Made by a program: the position numbers and the translations under genes
Shown: one piece after another, positions 8,653 to 16,627 of the stretch
Layout: each line of letters begins with the position of its first letter
Numbering within the stretch: position 1 is the stretch's first letter
Notes under the pieces: model-generated
Told to the model about the DNA's origin: nothing
The model's database searches: none
The model's input: the letters and a program-made list of their open reading frames with translations, nothing else
From: CAYGUI01 sp964353115
Lineage (GTDB): Bacteria > Pseudomonadota > Gammaproteobacteria > JAGOUU01
DNA length: 32,354 nt
Direction of reading: 5' to 3'
Assembly (NCBI GenBank): GCA_964353115.1
Contig: CAYGUI010000010.1
Coordinates: 1-32,354 of the forward strand

Positions 8653-8730
8653 GTGTCTACTCCAAAGTTTTTAAAATTCAAAGAAGGATTATATAATAAA
8701 TTTATTCAATTTCAAAGGATTTTAATATAT

Positions 8731-9741
8731 ATGATTAACTGGCACAGCATAAATCCGGAGTCTATAGACGGCTATCCGCTTACTTCTGAAACTAGGCGCA
8801 TTCTTCCTATTCTTGTCCCACCAAATTATGATGAAAATAGGGATGAACCATATCCAGTCGCCTTTATTCTCCATGGTTATGGCGGTCGTGGGGTTAAATA
8901 TGCGGTAAATACTTCCAGCTTTGGCTTATCATTAGCCGATATGCTCCTAAATGCCATGAAGGCTGGCGAGCTTGGAGAATGTATTGTCGCTTTTCCTGAT
9001 TTTAGTAATGATTTAGGCGGTAGTCAGTATGTTAATTCCGAGGCCTCTGGTAATTATTTAGATTATTTAGCTCATGATTTAGTGGATTTTATTGATGAAA
9101 ACTATAATACCCATCAGTCAGCGGATTATCGCGCTGTTTTAGGTCATTCAAGCGGAGGATATGGAGCTTTGATATGTGCTATGAAAAAAAGTGATGTTTT
9201 CAAATATATTACAAGCTCAGCAGGAGATTCATTTTTTGAAGTTTTATTTCCAGCACATATTAAAGATGTGATTATTATGGCGGAAAAATACGGCTCGCTA
9301 GAGAATTTTATTAATGAGTTTAGAAGCATGGATAATCCAGGCCAAGCAGGGCAAACGGCATTTAATGCCATCATGATTTGTGCAATGGCGGCGTGTTATG
9401 CCCCAAATTTAACCAAAAAAGCACTTTATGGTGATTTATTTTTTGATTTAGATACTGGTAAGGTTATTCCTGATGTCTGGGCTAAGTATTTGGCCTGGGA
9501 TCCTATTTATATGTTAGATGACCATGCTCATATTGCAGCGATAAAAAATCTAAAATATCTGCATTTAGATGCCGGGAAGTTTGATGAATATGCCTTGCAG
9601 TTGGGTCATCGACAAATTGCCGCTAAATTAGAGCAAAACAAGATCAGTTTTGATATCACGGAATATGATGGCGGCCATATGGGGCAGAGTTATCGATATG
9701 TCGCTCTTCTTGGGCGTTTGCTATCAGCTATGGGATTATAA
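8731..9741 (+). CDS. Alpha/beta-hydrolase, putative esterase family (esterase D-like)
   Basis: 336 residues. The start is the ATG after AAAGGAT; the longer frame upstream runs into rpsT and was rejected. The oxyanion segment is LHGYGG near residue 48. The nucleophile elbow is GHSSG with Ser140, the acid is probably Asp285 in AGKFDEY, and His316 lies in DGGHMGQSY. The fold matches the PF00756 esterase family, which includes S-formylglutathione hydrolases, feruloyl esterases and mycolyltransferases. There is no signal peptide, so it is probably cytoplasmic. The natural ester is unknown. The 3' end overlaps the convergent 94-residue gene by 52 bases. Confidence 0.8.
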   Translation: MINWHSINPESIDGYPLTSETRRILPILVPPNYDENRDEPYPVAFILHGYGGRGVKYAVNTSSFGLSLADMLLNAMKAGELGECIVAFPDFSNDLGGSQYVNSEASGNYLDYLAHDLVDFIDENYNTHQSADYRAVLGHSSGGYGALICAMKKSDVFKYITSSAGDSFFEVLFPAHIKDVIIMAEKYGSLENFINEFRSMDNPGQAGQTAFNAIMICAMAACYAPNLTKKALYGDLFFDLDTGKVIPDVWAKYLAWDPIYMLDDHAHIAAIKNLKYLHLDAGKFDEYALQLGHRQIAAKLEQNKISFDITEYDGGHMGQSYRYVALLGRLLSAMGL

Positions 9742-9974
9742 TTTGGGTTAAATTCGTGATGAAAAATTATTCCTAATCTTTGCAATCTTTCTATAACGCG
9801 AGATCGTTCTTGCGTTAGGCTTTCATCTTCTTGGCATATTTGATGTAATTCATTGAGACATGAATAATATTGATGAAGGCGTATTTGATAAAGTCCAAAA
9901 TATTCTTGGTATTCGACAAGATTGCTTACCATGCGAACTACTGGTGGTAATTCTTGCTCTAAAGATTGGCTCAT
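9690..9974 (-). CDS. Small orphan protein, 94 residues
   Basis: Not recognised. The protein appears mostly helical and polar (LVEYQEYFGLYQIRLHQYYSCLNELHQICQ), with a basic C-terminus. It has no signal peptide or transmembrane segment. GAGGT lies 7 bases upstream of the ATG, which supports translation. Its 3' end runs 52 bases into the convergent esterase gene. It lies downstream of pyrE on the same strand, with a perfect hairpin between them (9983-10006). Confidence 0.6.
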   Translation of the reverse strand: MSQSLEQELPPVVRMVSNLVEYQEYFGLYQIRLHQYYSCLNELHQICQEDESLTQERSRVIERLQRLGIIFHHEFNPNYNPIADSKRPRRATYR

Positions 9975-9982
9975 CTGGCTAC

Positions 9983-10006
9983 CTCAAAATAATCCTTTAT
10001 TTTGAG
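9983..10006 (-). promoter_or_regulatory. Perfect 10-bp stem-loop that takes in part of a ribosome-binding site
   Basis: CTCAAAATAA and TTATTTTGAG are exact inverted repeats around a 4-base loop. On the minus strand the second arm ends in GAG, the start of the GAGGT Shine-Dalgarno sequence of the 94-residue gene. The stem could partly mask translation. There is no T-run, so termination after pyrE is less likely. Confidence 0.5.
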
Positions 10007-10014
10007 TATAGCAG

Positions 10015-10584
10015 TTAAACTAAATCTGTCTTGGCAATAATGCTGTAAATTGGTAAGCCAATATCGCGTTCTAAAATTTGCTTAGCAGTTAAATTATCTT
10101 CAATTATTTCTTGTCGATCTAATCCAATAATAAGTCCAACAGGCTCAGCTTCATATTTTTTAATTAAATCAAGACTTTCTTTTAGTGCAGTACCGCGGCT
10201 TAAAACGTCATCAATAATTAAAACTTTTTTACCTTTTATCTCAGCGCCGATTATTTCACCGCCTTCGCCATGGTTTTTGACTTCTTTGCGTGAGAAACTG
10301 ACTTTGGTATTTTTATTAAAGTTATTATTTAAATAAATACTAGTTGCAGTTCCAATTGGAATCCCTTTATATGCAGGTCCAAATAAGATATCAAAGTCTA
10401 TATTATATTCCATAATTGCTGCGGCATAAATTTCGCCAACTGCAGCATGGGATGCCCCGTCATTGAATAAGCCAGCATTAAAGAAGTAATTGCTCTTTAC
10501 TCCAGATTTCAAAGTAAAGTCACCAAATTTTATTACTTGGTATTGTTGGCATAATTTGATAAATTGTTCCTTTATATTTTTCAT
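10015..10584 (-). CDS. pyrE: Orotate phosphoribosyltransferase
   Basis: 189 residues, shorter than the roughly 213 of E. coli PyrE. It makes orotidine 5'-phosphate from orotate and PRPP in pyrimidine synthesis. FGDFTLKSGVKSNYFFNAG is the substrate-binding N-terminus, and FGPAYKGIPIGTA and FSRKEVKNHGEGG form the flexible loop. The PRPP motif is LIIDDVLSRGTA. The start overlaps the upstream non-coding part of the divergent permease frame, but not its likely ATG. Confidence 0.95.
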   Translation of the reverse strand: MKNIKEQFIKLCQQYQVIKFGDFTLKSGVKSNYFFNAGLFNDGASHAAVGEIYAAAIMEYNIDFDILFGPAYKGIPIGTATSIYLNNNFNKNTKVSFSRKEVKNHGEGGEIIGAEIKGKKVLIIDDVLSRGTALKESLDLIKKYEAEPVGLIIGLDRQEIIEDNLTAKQILERDIGLPIYSIIAKTDLV

Positions 10585-10599
10585 ATTTTTCTAGTTTAT

Positions 10600-11991
10600 A
10601 TGCAGCAAAAAAAGTTAACAGTCTTTTGGCTCAGTTTGTTGATTACCGGTGGTATTGATAGTATCAGAAATTTACCGGCGACCGCACTATTTGGCAGTAA
10701 TTTAATTATTTTTATTATGCTTGGGGCTGTAATTTTCCTGATTCCAACAGCATTGGTTTCGGCGCAGCTTACAATGATTTGGCCAAATCATGGAGGGATC
10801 TATGATTGGGTTAAAACTGTTTTTAATAAAAAATTGGCATTTGTTGCGATTTGGCTGCAGTGGTTTAATACTATAGTGTGGTTTCCGACCATATTATCTT
10901 TTTTAGCTGGCACAGCATCTTATTTAATTAACCCTGATCTTATTGATAATAAAGCGTATTTGATTTTATCAATGCTAACTTTATTTTGGTTTTTAACTTT
11001 CATAAATTTACGTGGTATTCAAACGTCAGCGCGAATAGCAAGCTTTTGTACTATTTTTGGCATGGTAATTCCTATTTTATTAATAGTTGTGCTAGCGCTT
11101 TATTGGGTTTTTATCGGAAATAAAGTACAAATTAATCTTACAGATTTACACCATTTGCCAGATTTTTATAACCGCCAAAATTGGATTTCATTAACAGCAA
11201 TAATGGCGTCTTTTTTGGGGATGGAAGCTGCAACTGTGCATATCGCAAGTATTAATAATCCACGTAAAACTTTTCCACGCGCATTAATTTTTTCAACAAT
11301 TCTAATTTTAACAACAGTTATTTTAGGCTCATTATCCATCGCCATAGTTATACCGCAATATAAAATCGGTTTAGTAAGTGGAGTAATGCAAAGTTATAAT
11401 GATTTTTTAGTAAATTATAATATGCGCTGGATGATGCCAATTATCGGCGTACTAATCTTTATTGGTGCCTTTGGTGGCATGATAAATTGGATTATCTCTC
11501 CAGCCAAAGGTTTGCTACAAGCTGCTCAAGATGGATTTTTACCAAAATTTTTAAGTCGTGAAAATAAATATGCTGTGCCGCAAAACATGCTAATCATGCA
11601 AGCTATATGTGTTAGTATTATTTCTTTATTATTCTTGCTGATGCCAACAGTAAATAGTTTTTATTGGTTTTTAACTGATTTGAGCACACAGTTGTATATG
11701 ATTATGTACATTATGATGTTTGCTGTTGCGATAAAAGTTGCGAAATCACCGCATCATATTTCTCACGAAACGTTGTTTACTAAAAAAATAGGAGTTTATT
11801 TAACTTCCATATTAGGGATGATTGGTTGTATATTGAGTATAGCAGTTGGTTTTTTATCGCCAGATAAAATACTCGGGGGCAATTTACAAAATTATTCACT
11901 GATATTTATCTCAAGTATTTTAATAGTTTTGTTAATGCCATTATGTTTGTTATTAATTAATAAATATTATGCAACAAGAATATCCAGGTAA
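10600..11991 (+). CDS. Amino-acid permease, APC superfamily (GadC-like)
   Basis: 463 residues from the ATG of MQQKKLTVFWLS. The TTG 36 bases upstream overlaps pyrE and was rejected. About 12 transmembrane helices can be seen. Helix 1 carries the broken GGIDSIRNLP motif, and the segment after helix 2 reads WPNHGGIYDWVKTVF. Both are usual for APC antiporters such as the glutamate/GABA exchanger. The substrate cannot be read from the sequence. No clear Shine-Dalgarno sequence is present. The last 23 bases overlap the next gene, which suggests coupled expression. Confidence 0.85.
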   Translation: MQQKKLTVFWLSLLITGGIDSIRNLPATALFGSNLIIFIMLGAVIFLIPTALVSAQLTMIWPNHGGIYDWVKTVFNKKLAFVAIWLQWFNTIVWFPTILSFLAGTASYLINPDLIDNKAYLILSMLTLFWFLTFINLRGIQTSARIASFCTIFGMVIPILLIVVLALYWVFIGNKVQINLTDLHHLPDFYNRQNWISLTAIMASFLGMEAATVHIASINNPRKTFPRALIFSTILILTTVILGSLSIAIVIPQYKIGLVSGVMQSYNDFLVNYNMRWMMPIIGVLIFIGAFGGMINWIISPAKGLLQAAQDGFLPKFLSRENKYAVPQNMLIMQAICVSIISLLFLLMPTVNSFYWFLTDLSTQLYMIMYIMMFAVAIKVAKSPHHISHETLFTKKIGVYLTSILGMIGCILSIAVGFLSPDKILGGNLQNYSLIFISSILIVLLMPLCLLLINKYYATRISR

Positions 11992-13138
11992 TTTACAACA
12001 GCATTTAGATGATTTAGAAATAAAAAATATTAAAGTAGTTTCTGATTTTGTAGAGCATGAAGATTTTAAAAAACATCCAAAAAATTTATTAGATCCAGTA
12101 TTTCGCGGCATAGAAGATGTTGGTATTAAAGCTAATATATGTGTTGGAATAAGATTGAATAATGATTGTGAAGAGCAAATTATAATAGCAATTTGTAATT
12201 TATATGAGCGCAGTCATGTTGATAATTATAAATTAGATGCAATATTTGCAGCGCGTAATGGAGCTGAAGGAATAGCTGAAAGTATTATAAGATTGCAGCA
12301 TAGAAATTTTTACAGCCACTTTATTAAACTTGCCTCTGCATTATCTTTATTATCATTGCATAGTGAAATTTTCAATAAATCAATGGGAATAATTACGCAA
12401 TATAGACGATCTGATCAATTCATCAATGTATTCTCTGCAATCGAGTTCATGCAAGAATCTGAGTTTCCAATGAGTAATAACGATTTATTTGTAATTCTCA
12501 GAGCTCCAACTCCTGCGAATTTTTTTTCTTCTGATAAAATTTCGTTAACAGATGGCTTTTCGCCATTTATTCATAAAACATCTCTAGATATTCAGGCTTT
12601 ATATATAGAAGCAGTGAGTCACTATTGTCAATTACAATTTAATCAAACATTTCGTAAAACAGAATTATTAAATGATATAAGACTTGAGCTTGATACTATA
12701 TTATCGGCCTTAATTCAAATAAAATTTGACCAAATAGATAATGATTTTGATCCTTCAGAAATTTATCAACTAAAATCAGAATTAGCATTTTCTTTAATTT
12801 TAATGCGAGATGAAAATTTAGATAATCTTATAGAAAATTTAAATGAAGATCGTCCTTTCGGAGGGCATATACAAATTTCCTCAGGCGTTGCGCGAGATTC
12901 TAGAAAAAGTTTCTATGAAGACTTAAATTTAATTGCTTATAAGCGAGATATTGAAATATCTTTGGATAAAGCTGGTTATAAAAAAGAAGAGTGGGATAAT
13001 ATTCTGGATTTTGTAATTTTAGATTATTTTTTAAATTTAGGTCGCGATGCTCCGCGAGGCATAATATTGGATGAGCTAGAAAAATCGGGAAGGCAGGAAC
13101 AAATTATTGAGCCTCAAGCCAAGATATTTAGGATATAG
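11969..13138 (+). CDS. Orphan protein, 389 residues, overlapping the permease gene
   Basis: Not recognised. It is a soluble, mostly helical and acidic protein without signal peptide or membrane segment. Stretches such as RLQHRNFYSHFIKLASALSL and LLNDIRLELDTILSAL look like long amphipathic helices. The start lies inside the permease gene in another frame, so the two are probably translated together. The stop is followed at once by a dispersed repeat. Codon use matches its neighbours. No function is proposed. Confidence 0.65.
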   Translation: MQQEYPGNLQQHLDDLEIKNIKVVSDFVEHEDFKKHPKNLLDPVFRGIEDVGIKANICVGIRLNNDCEEQIIIAICNLYERSHVDNYKLDAIFAARNGAEGIAESIIRLQHRNFYSHFIKLASALSLLSLHSEIFNKSMGIITQYRRSDQFINVFSAIEFMQESEFPMSNNDLFVILRAPTPANFFSSDKISLTDGFSPFIHKTSLDIQALYIEAVSHYCQLQFNQTFRKTELLNDIRLELDTILSALIQIKFDQIDNDFDPSEIYQLKSELAFSLILMRDENLDNLIENLNEDRPFGGHIQISSGVARDSRKSFYEDLNLIAYKRDIEISLDKAGYKKEEWDNILDFVILDYFLNLGRDAPRGIILDELEKSGRQEQIIEPQAKIFRI

Positions 13139-13198
13139 ATTCCCGCCTTCGCGGGAATGACGGTTTTAGCGGGAATGACGGTTTTAGCGGGAATAATA
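13139..13198. repeat. Dispersed CCCGC..GCGGG repeat with two 18-bp tandem units
   Basis: A palindrome ATTCCCGC-CTTC-GCGGGAAT starts directly after the preceding stop codon. The unit GCGGGAATGACGGTTTTA then occurs twice exactly (13151-13168 and 13169-13186), followed by a partial third copy. The same core is found at 14754-14802 and 32217-32350. Confidence 0.9.
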
Positions 13199-13207
13199 AC
13201 AGGTGTT

Positions 13208-13981
13208 ATGATAAAAGTAATAGCAATAAACGTAAATGGAATTAGGGCTGCTGCCCGTAAAGGTTTTTTTGAGTGGCTAAAAAAACAAGATGCTGATTTT
13301 GTCTGCATTCAAGAAGTAAAAGCGCAAAATGATCAAATCGAAGATGAGCTTTATCATCCAGCTGGATATTTCACGCATTATTCTTGTGCCGAAAAAAAAG
13401 GTTATAGCGGTGTTGCGTTATATGCCAAGAAAAAACCAGTAAAAGTTTTAGACAGTTTAAGTTATGAATTGTCTGATTCAGAAGGGCGTTACGTACAATT
13501 TGATTATGATAATAATTTATCAATAGTTTCTGTTTATTTACCTTCAGGAACTTCTGGCGAGCAAAGACAAGAATTAAAATATAAGTTTATGGATTTTTTG
13601 TTGCCAAAATTAAAAGAAATCGTTAAATCAGGAAGAAAGTATATAATTTGTGGCGATATTAATATTGCGCACAAAGAAATTGATTTAAAAAATTGGAAAT
13701 CTAATAAAAAAAATTCCGGTTTTTTACCAGAAGAGCGCGCGTGGCTTGATGAGCTTTTTGATAAAGTTGGACTGGTCGATGCTTTTCGTGTAGTAAATCA
13801 AGATGCTGAGCAGTACACTTGGTGGTCTAATCGTGGTCAGGCTTGGGCTAAAAATGTTGGTTGGCGGCTTGATTATCAAATTGTAACGCCAAATTTAAAA
13901 GACAAAATTAAAAGCGCAGAAATTTATAAAGATGAGCGTTTTTCTGATCATGCGCCGTTAATTATGGAGTATGAGGTTTAA
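13208..13981 (+). CDS. xthA: Exodeoxyribonuclease III
   Basis: 257 residues. This AP endonuclease and 3'-5' exonuclease works in base-excision repair. The metal-binding Asn8/Asn10 region NVNGIRAAARKG, Glu36 in CIQEVKAQ, GDINIAH, and the terminal SDHAPL with the catalytic His248 are all in place. The start is the ATG after AGGTGTT. An in-frame extension of 17 codons upstream is encoded by the dispersed repeat (reading MTVLAG twice) and was rejected. The C-terminus is followed by a GC-rich modular repeat. Confidence 0.95.
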   Translation: MIKVIAINVNGIRAAARKGFFEWLKKQDADFVCIQEVKAQNDQIEDELYHPAGYFTHYSCAEKKGYSGVALYAKKKPVKVLDSLSYELSDSEGRYVQFDYDNNLSIVSVYLPSGTSGEQRQELKYKFMDFLLPKLKEIVKSGRKYIICGDINIAHKEIDLKNWKSNKKNSGFLPEERAWLDELFDKVGLVDAFRVVNQDAEQYTWWSNRGQAWAKNVGWRLDYQIVTPNLKDKIKSAEIYKDERFSDHAPLIMEYEV

Positions 13982-13983
13982 AA

Positions 13984-14156
13984 ATCCCAGCCCTGGCTTT
14001 ATTACATTACGCCGGGCTGGTGCGCCGACCCCCTTTACAAAAGGGGGTAAAAAACCCCTCTGTCGCCTTCGGCGACATCTCCCCTTTACAAAAGTGGAGT
14101 TGTAATGCCCCCTTATTAAAGGGGGCAGACGCACGAAGTGCGGCGGGGGTTTTTTT
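13984..14156. repeat. GC-rich modular palindromic element, copy 1 (one internal module)
   Basis: It is built from short palindromes: CCCCCTTT-acaa-AAGGGGG, GTCGCC-TTC-GGCGAC (14062-14076), GCCCCC-ttatta-type arms, and an end hairpin CGCAC-gaa-GTGCG (14130-14142), then CGGGGG and a T-run. The T-run reaches the stop codon of the minus-strand ygfA gene. It lies between the convergent genes xthA and ygfA and could end transcription from the plus strand. Confidence 0.85.
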
Positions 14157-14724
14157 ATTTATTTGTCGTAAAAAAATCATCCAACTTTACATCAAAATCA
14201 TCAACAGGAATATTTTCAACTTCTTGCTCTTTATAAGCGACACCAAATAGTTTTGGTTTAGCTGCTCTTGAATTAGTATTTAAAAACTCAAAAGTTTTGT
14301 CATAATAACCTTTGCCCATACCAAGTCTATTAAAGTTTTTATCAAAGCCTAATAAAGGAACTAAAATTAAATCTAAATTTTCAGGATCAATAATATCTTG
14401 TGAATTATATTCAGGCTCAAAAATATTATATTTATTTTTAACCAATTTAGAATTTTTAGTATATTTTACAAAATTTAATTTACTATTGATTTGATCTAAT
14501 ACTGGCAAAAAGCAGTTTTTATTATTTTTGAAAATATATTCAATAACTTCTTCTAAATTCACTTCGTTTTGATTACTAAAATATACTGCAATATTATTAG
14601 ATTCTTGAAAACATTTATTATTTATAATTTTATCGGTAATAATCTTGGAATTATTGTGACAATATTCTGGTGATAAATTTTGTCTGATAAGTTTTAGTTT
14701 TTGGCGAAGAGATTTTTTGTCCAT
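14155..14724 (-). CDS. ygfA: 5-formyltetrahydrofolate cyclo-ligase
   Basis: 189 residues. It converts 5-formyl-THF to 5,10-methenyl-THF with ATP. The basic N-terminus MDKKSLRQKLKLIRQNLS and the signature VPLLGFDKNFNRLGMGKGYYD are diagnostic of the family. It sits downstream of zapA and the 6S RNA gene on the same strand, the conserved zapA-ssrS-ygfA order. A dispersed repeat lies between it and the 6S gene. No strong Shine-Dalgarno sequence is seen before the ATG. Confidence 0.93.
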   Translation of the reverse strand: MDKKSLRQKLKLIRQNLSPEYCHNNSKIITDKIINNKCFQESNNIAVYFSNQNEVNLEEVIEYIFKNNKNCFLPVLDQINSKLNFVKYTKNSKLVKNKYNIFEPEYNSQDIIDPENLDLILVPLLGFDKNFNRLGMGKGYYDKTFEFLNTNSRAAKPKLFGVAYKEQEVENIPVDDFDVKLDDFFTTNK

Positions 14725-14753
14725 TTTTTTTTTGGATTGCTGCGCTACTGGCG

Positions 14754-14802
14754 TCTCCCGCCTTCGCGGGAATGACGTTATTTCGCGGGAATGACGTTTA
14801 AG
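14754..14802. repeat. Dispersed CCCGC..GCGGG repeat with two 19-bp units
   Basis: TCCCGC-CTTC-GCGGGA is followed by CGCGGGAATGACGTTATTT (14765-14783) and CGCGGGAATGACGTTTAAG (14784-14802). It is inserted between the 6S RNA gene and ygfA. Confidence 0.88.
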
Positions 14803-14806
14803 ATTA

Positions 14807-14968
14807 CTGTAGGATCATGACGGCTAGTTTTGAACCCAGTGGTTCAAGTGGCATCCACAGAAAAATGATTAGGATTTTTGTATAAACAAAAATACACACA
14901 CAAATTTCATTAGGATCCGAAGGTTTTTGTTATCGGCTCAAAAACTCGACACCGCCATGATCCTGCAG
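14807..14968 (-). ncRNA. ssrS: 6S RNA
   Basis: About 162 bases on the minus strand. The 5' end and 3' end pair in a 17-bp closing stem (CTGCAGGATCATGGCGG with the reverse complement of CTGTAGGATCATGACGG) with one mismatch and one wobble. Inside it has GAGCCGATA on the 5' side and CTTGAACCACTGGGTTCAA on the 3' side, both characteristic of gammaproteobacterial 6S RNA. The centre is AU-rich, as expected for the open bubble that imitates a promoter and holds sigma-70 RNA polymerase. It begins about five bases after the zapA stop, so processing from a zapA transcript is possible. The exact ends are uncertain by a few bases. Confidence 0.9.
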
Positions 14969-14973
14969 CATAC

Positions 14974-15291
14974 TCAAACTTTTTCCCTTAATTTTGCTAA
15001 TTTTTGCTCTAATCTATTGATTTTAGCTTGTGCTCGTTCAGCTGCTTCTACTTTTTTATTGTACTCTTTTAGTAAGTCACGTGCAATGTTAAGGGCGGCG
15101 GTGATAGCTATCTTCTCAGGGCCAATAACTTTGCCACTTTTTCGAATAACTCGCATTTTGTTATCCAAAATTCTGGCGCATTGATCAAGCTCGCCATGCT
15201 CATGTGGTTCGCATTTTACATGGTACTCTTTACCAAAAATTTTGATGGTATAAATTTTATCGCTATTTTCTACTATTTTTTTAGTTGTCAT
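14974..15291 (-). CDS. zapA: Cell division protein ZapA
   Basis: 105 residues. ZapA binds and bundles FtsZ at the division ring. The N-terminal domain contains IKIFGKEYHVKCEPHEHGEL, the usual pattern. The C-terminal half is a coiled coil (LLKEYNKKVEAAERAQAKI) that drives dimerisation. It is first in the zapA-6S-ygfA cluster and divergent from the glutamine synthetase gene. Confidence 0.93.
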   Translation of the reverse strand: MTTKKIVENSDKIYTIKIFGKEYHVKCEPHEHGELDQCARILDNKMRVIRKSGKVIGPEKIAITAALNIARDLLKEYNKKVEAAERAQAKINRLEQKLAKLREKV

Positions 15292-15370
15292 ATCTAAATC
15301 TTAGAATAAAACAAAAAAATACGCTAATATTTAATTAGTTAAAGGCCATAAAATACGGAGATAAGCATCA

Positions 15371-16411
15371 ATGGTATCACGAGTTGAATATATTTGGTTA
15401 GATGGAACAAAGCCAACACAACAATTACGTTGTAAAACAAAAATTCTAGATTTACCTAAAAAAGGAGTGTCAATTAAAGATTTTCCAATTTGGACTTTTG
15501 ATGGCTCATCAACTAATCAGGCAAAAACTCAGGATTCAGACTTATTTCTAATACCACAAAGATTCGTACCAGATCCTCTGCGCGGTGAAAATGATTATCT
15601 ACTTATATGCGAAGTATTTGATGATTTTGATTTACCGCATGAAGATGATTCACGCGCAAATTTACGTAATTTATTAGAAAAGCATGATAAAAATTTAAAA
15701 TTATGGCTTGGCTTTGAACAAGAATATGTTTTATACAAAAATGATAAACCTTTTGGATGGCCAGAAGAAGGTGAGCCAGGAGCGCAAGGACCTTACTATT
15801 GTAGCGTTGGTGCTGATCGAGCATTTGGTCGTGAGATAATAGAAGAGCATTTGGCTGCATGTCTTTATGCTGAATTATATATATACGGTATTAATGCAGA
15901 AGTAATGCCTGGGCAGTGGGAATTTCAAGTTGGCCCACGAGGGTTTTCTTCTGAAAAATTAAATGCACTAGAGTTGTGTGATGATTTATGGTTTGCACGC
16001 TTCATATTGATGCGTATCGCTGAAGAGTACGGAGTTTGGATTAATTTTGATAATAAACCAATGCCAGGTGATTGGAATGGCTCAGGATGTCACACGAATT
16101 TTTCCACAGAAAAGATGCGTAATAAAAAGCATGGAAGAGAAGAAATGCAATTAGTTGCTAATAAATTTGCTAAACATCATAAAGAGCATATTGCTGTTTA
16201 CGGTCATGGTCTTGAAAAACGCCTAACTGGCATACACGAAACTTCTGATATTCACCATTTTGATATTGCCGAATCTAATCGTGCAACAGCACTTAGAATT
16301 TCAAAACAAATTCAGGTTAAAGGATATGGGTATTTAGAGGATCGACGCCCGGGGGCCAATGCCGATCCTTATCAAGTTGCTGCAAGAATTGTTGAGACGT
16401 TGGTGAGTTAA
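15371..16411 (+). CDS. Glutamine synthetase, type II (eukaryotic-like)
   Basis: 346 residues, the short GSII form and not the roughly 470-residue GlnA of enteric bacteria. It condenses glutamate and ammonia with ATP. WTFDGSSTNQA lies in the beta-grasp domain. GFEQEY and GQWEFQVGP supply metal ligands, NGSGCHTNFS is the ATP-site loop, and ESNRATALRI carries the catalytic arginine region. The GSI adenylylation-site segment is not seen, so GlnE control is not expected. GGAG precedes the ATG. GSII genes occur in eukaryotes, rhizobia and scattered other bacteria. Confidence 0.93.
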   Translation: MVSRVEYIWLDGTKPTQQLRCKTKILDLPKKGVSIKDFPIWTFDGSSTNQAKTQDSDLFLIPQRFVPDPLRGENDYLLICEVFDDFDLPHEDDSRANLRNLLEKHDKNLKLWLGFEQEYVLYKNDKPFGWPEEGEPGAQGPYYCSVGADRAFGREIIEEHLAACLYAELYIYGINAEVMPGQWEFQVGPRGFSSEKLNALELCDDLWFARFILMRIAEEYGVWINFDNKPMPGDWNGSGCHTNFSTEKMRNKKHGREEMQLVANKFAKHHKEHIAVYGHGLEKRLTGIHETSDIHHFDIAESNRATALRISKQIQVKGYGYLEDRRPGANADPYQVAARIVETLVS

Positions 16412-16427
16412 TCTCCGGCGCTGGCGT

Positions 16428-16627
16428 AAAAACCCCCCGGCGCTGACGCGCCGACCCCCTTTACGAAAGGGGGTAAAAAACCCCTCTGTCGCCTTCGGCG
16501 ACATCTCCCCTTTACAAAAGGGGGTAAAAAACCCCTCTGTCGCCTTCGGCGACATCTCCCCTTTACAAAAGGGGAGTTGTAACGCCCCCTTATTAAAGGG
16601 GGCAGCGCCGCAGGCGCGGGGGTTTTT
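16428..16627. repeat. GC-rich modular palindromic element, copy 2 (two internal modules)
   Basis: It has an A-run at one end, a T-run at the other, and opposing CCCCCCGGCGC and GCGCGGGGG arms. The 51-bp internal module with GTCGCC-TTC-GGCGAC occurs twice in tandem (hairpins at 16488-16502 and 16539-16553). The end hairpin is GCGCC-gca-GGCGC (16605-16617). It lies between the convergent glutamine synthetase and hemF genes, where it may act as a terminator in both directions. Confidence 0.9.

Noticed and set aside
8593..8730. Longer start for the esterase
   Set aside because: The extra residues are antisense to rpsT. The ATG at 8731 has AAAGGAT upstream.
10564..10599. Longer TTG start for the permease
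   Set aside because: It overlaps the pyrE coding region and adds a hydrophobic peptide not seen in the family; the ATG at 10600 gives a normal N-terminus.
14020..14250. 76-codon plus-strand frame
   Set aside because: It is made of repeat sequence and the antisense of ygfA.
14927..15184. 85-codon plus-strand frame
   Set aside because: It is antisense to zapA and to the 5' part of 6S RNA, both well supported.
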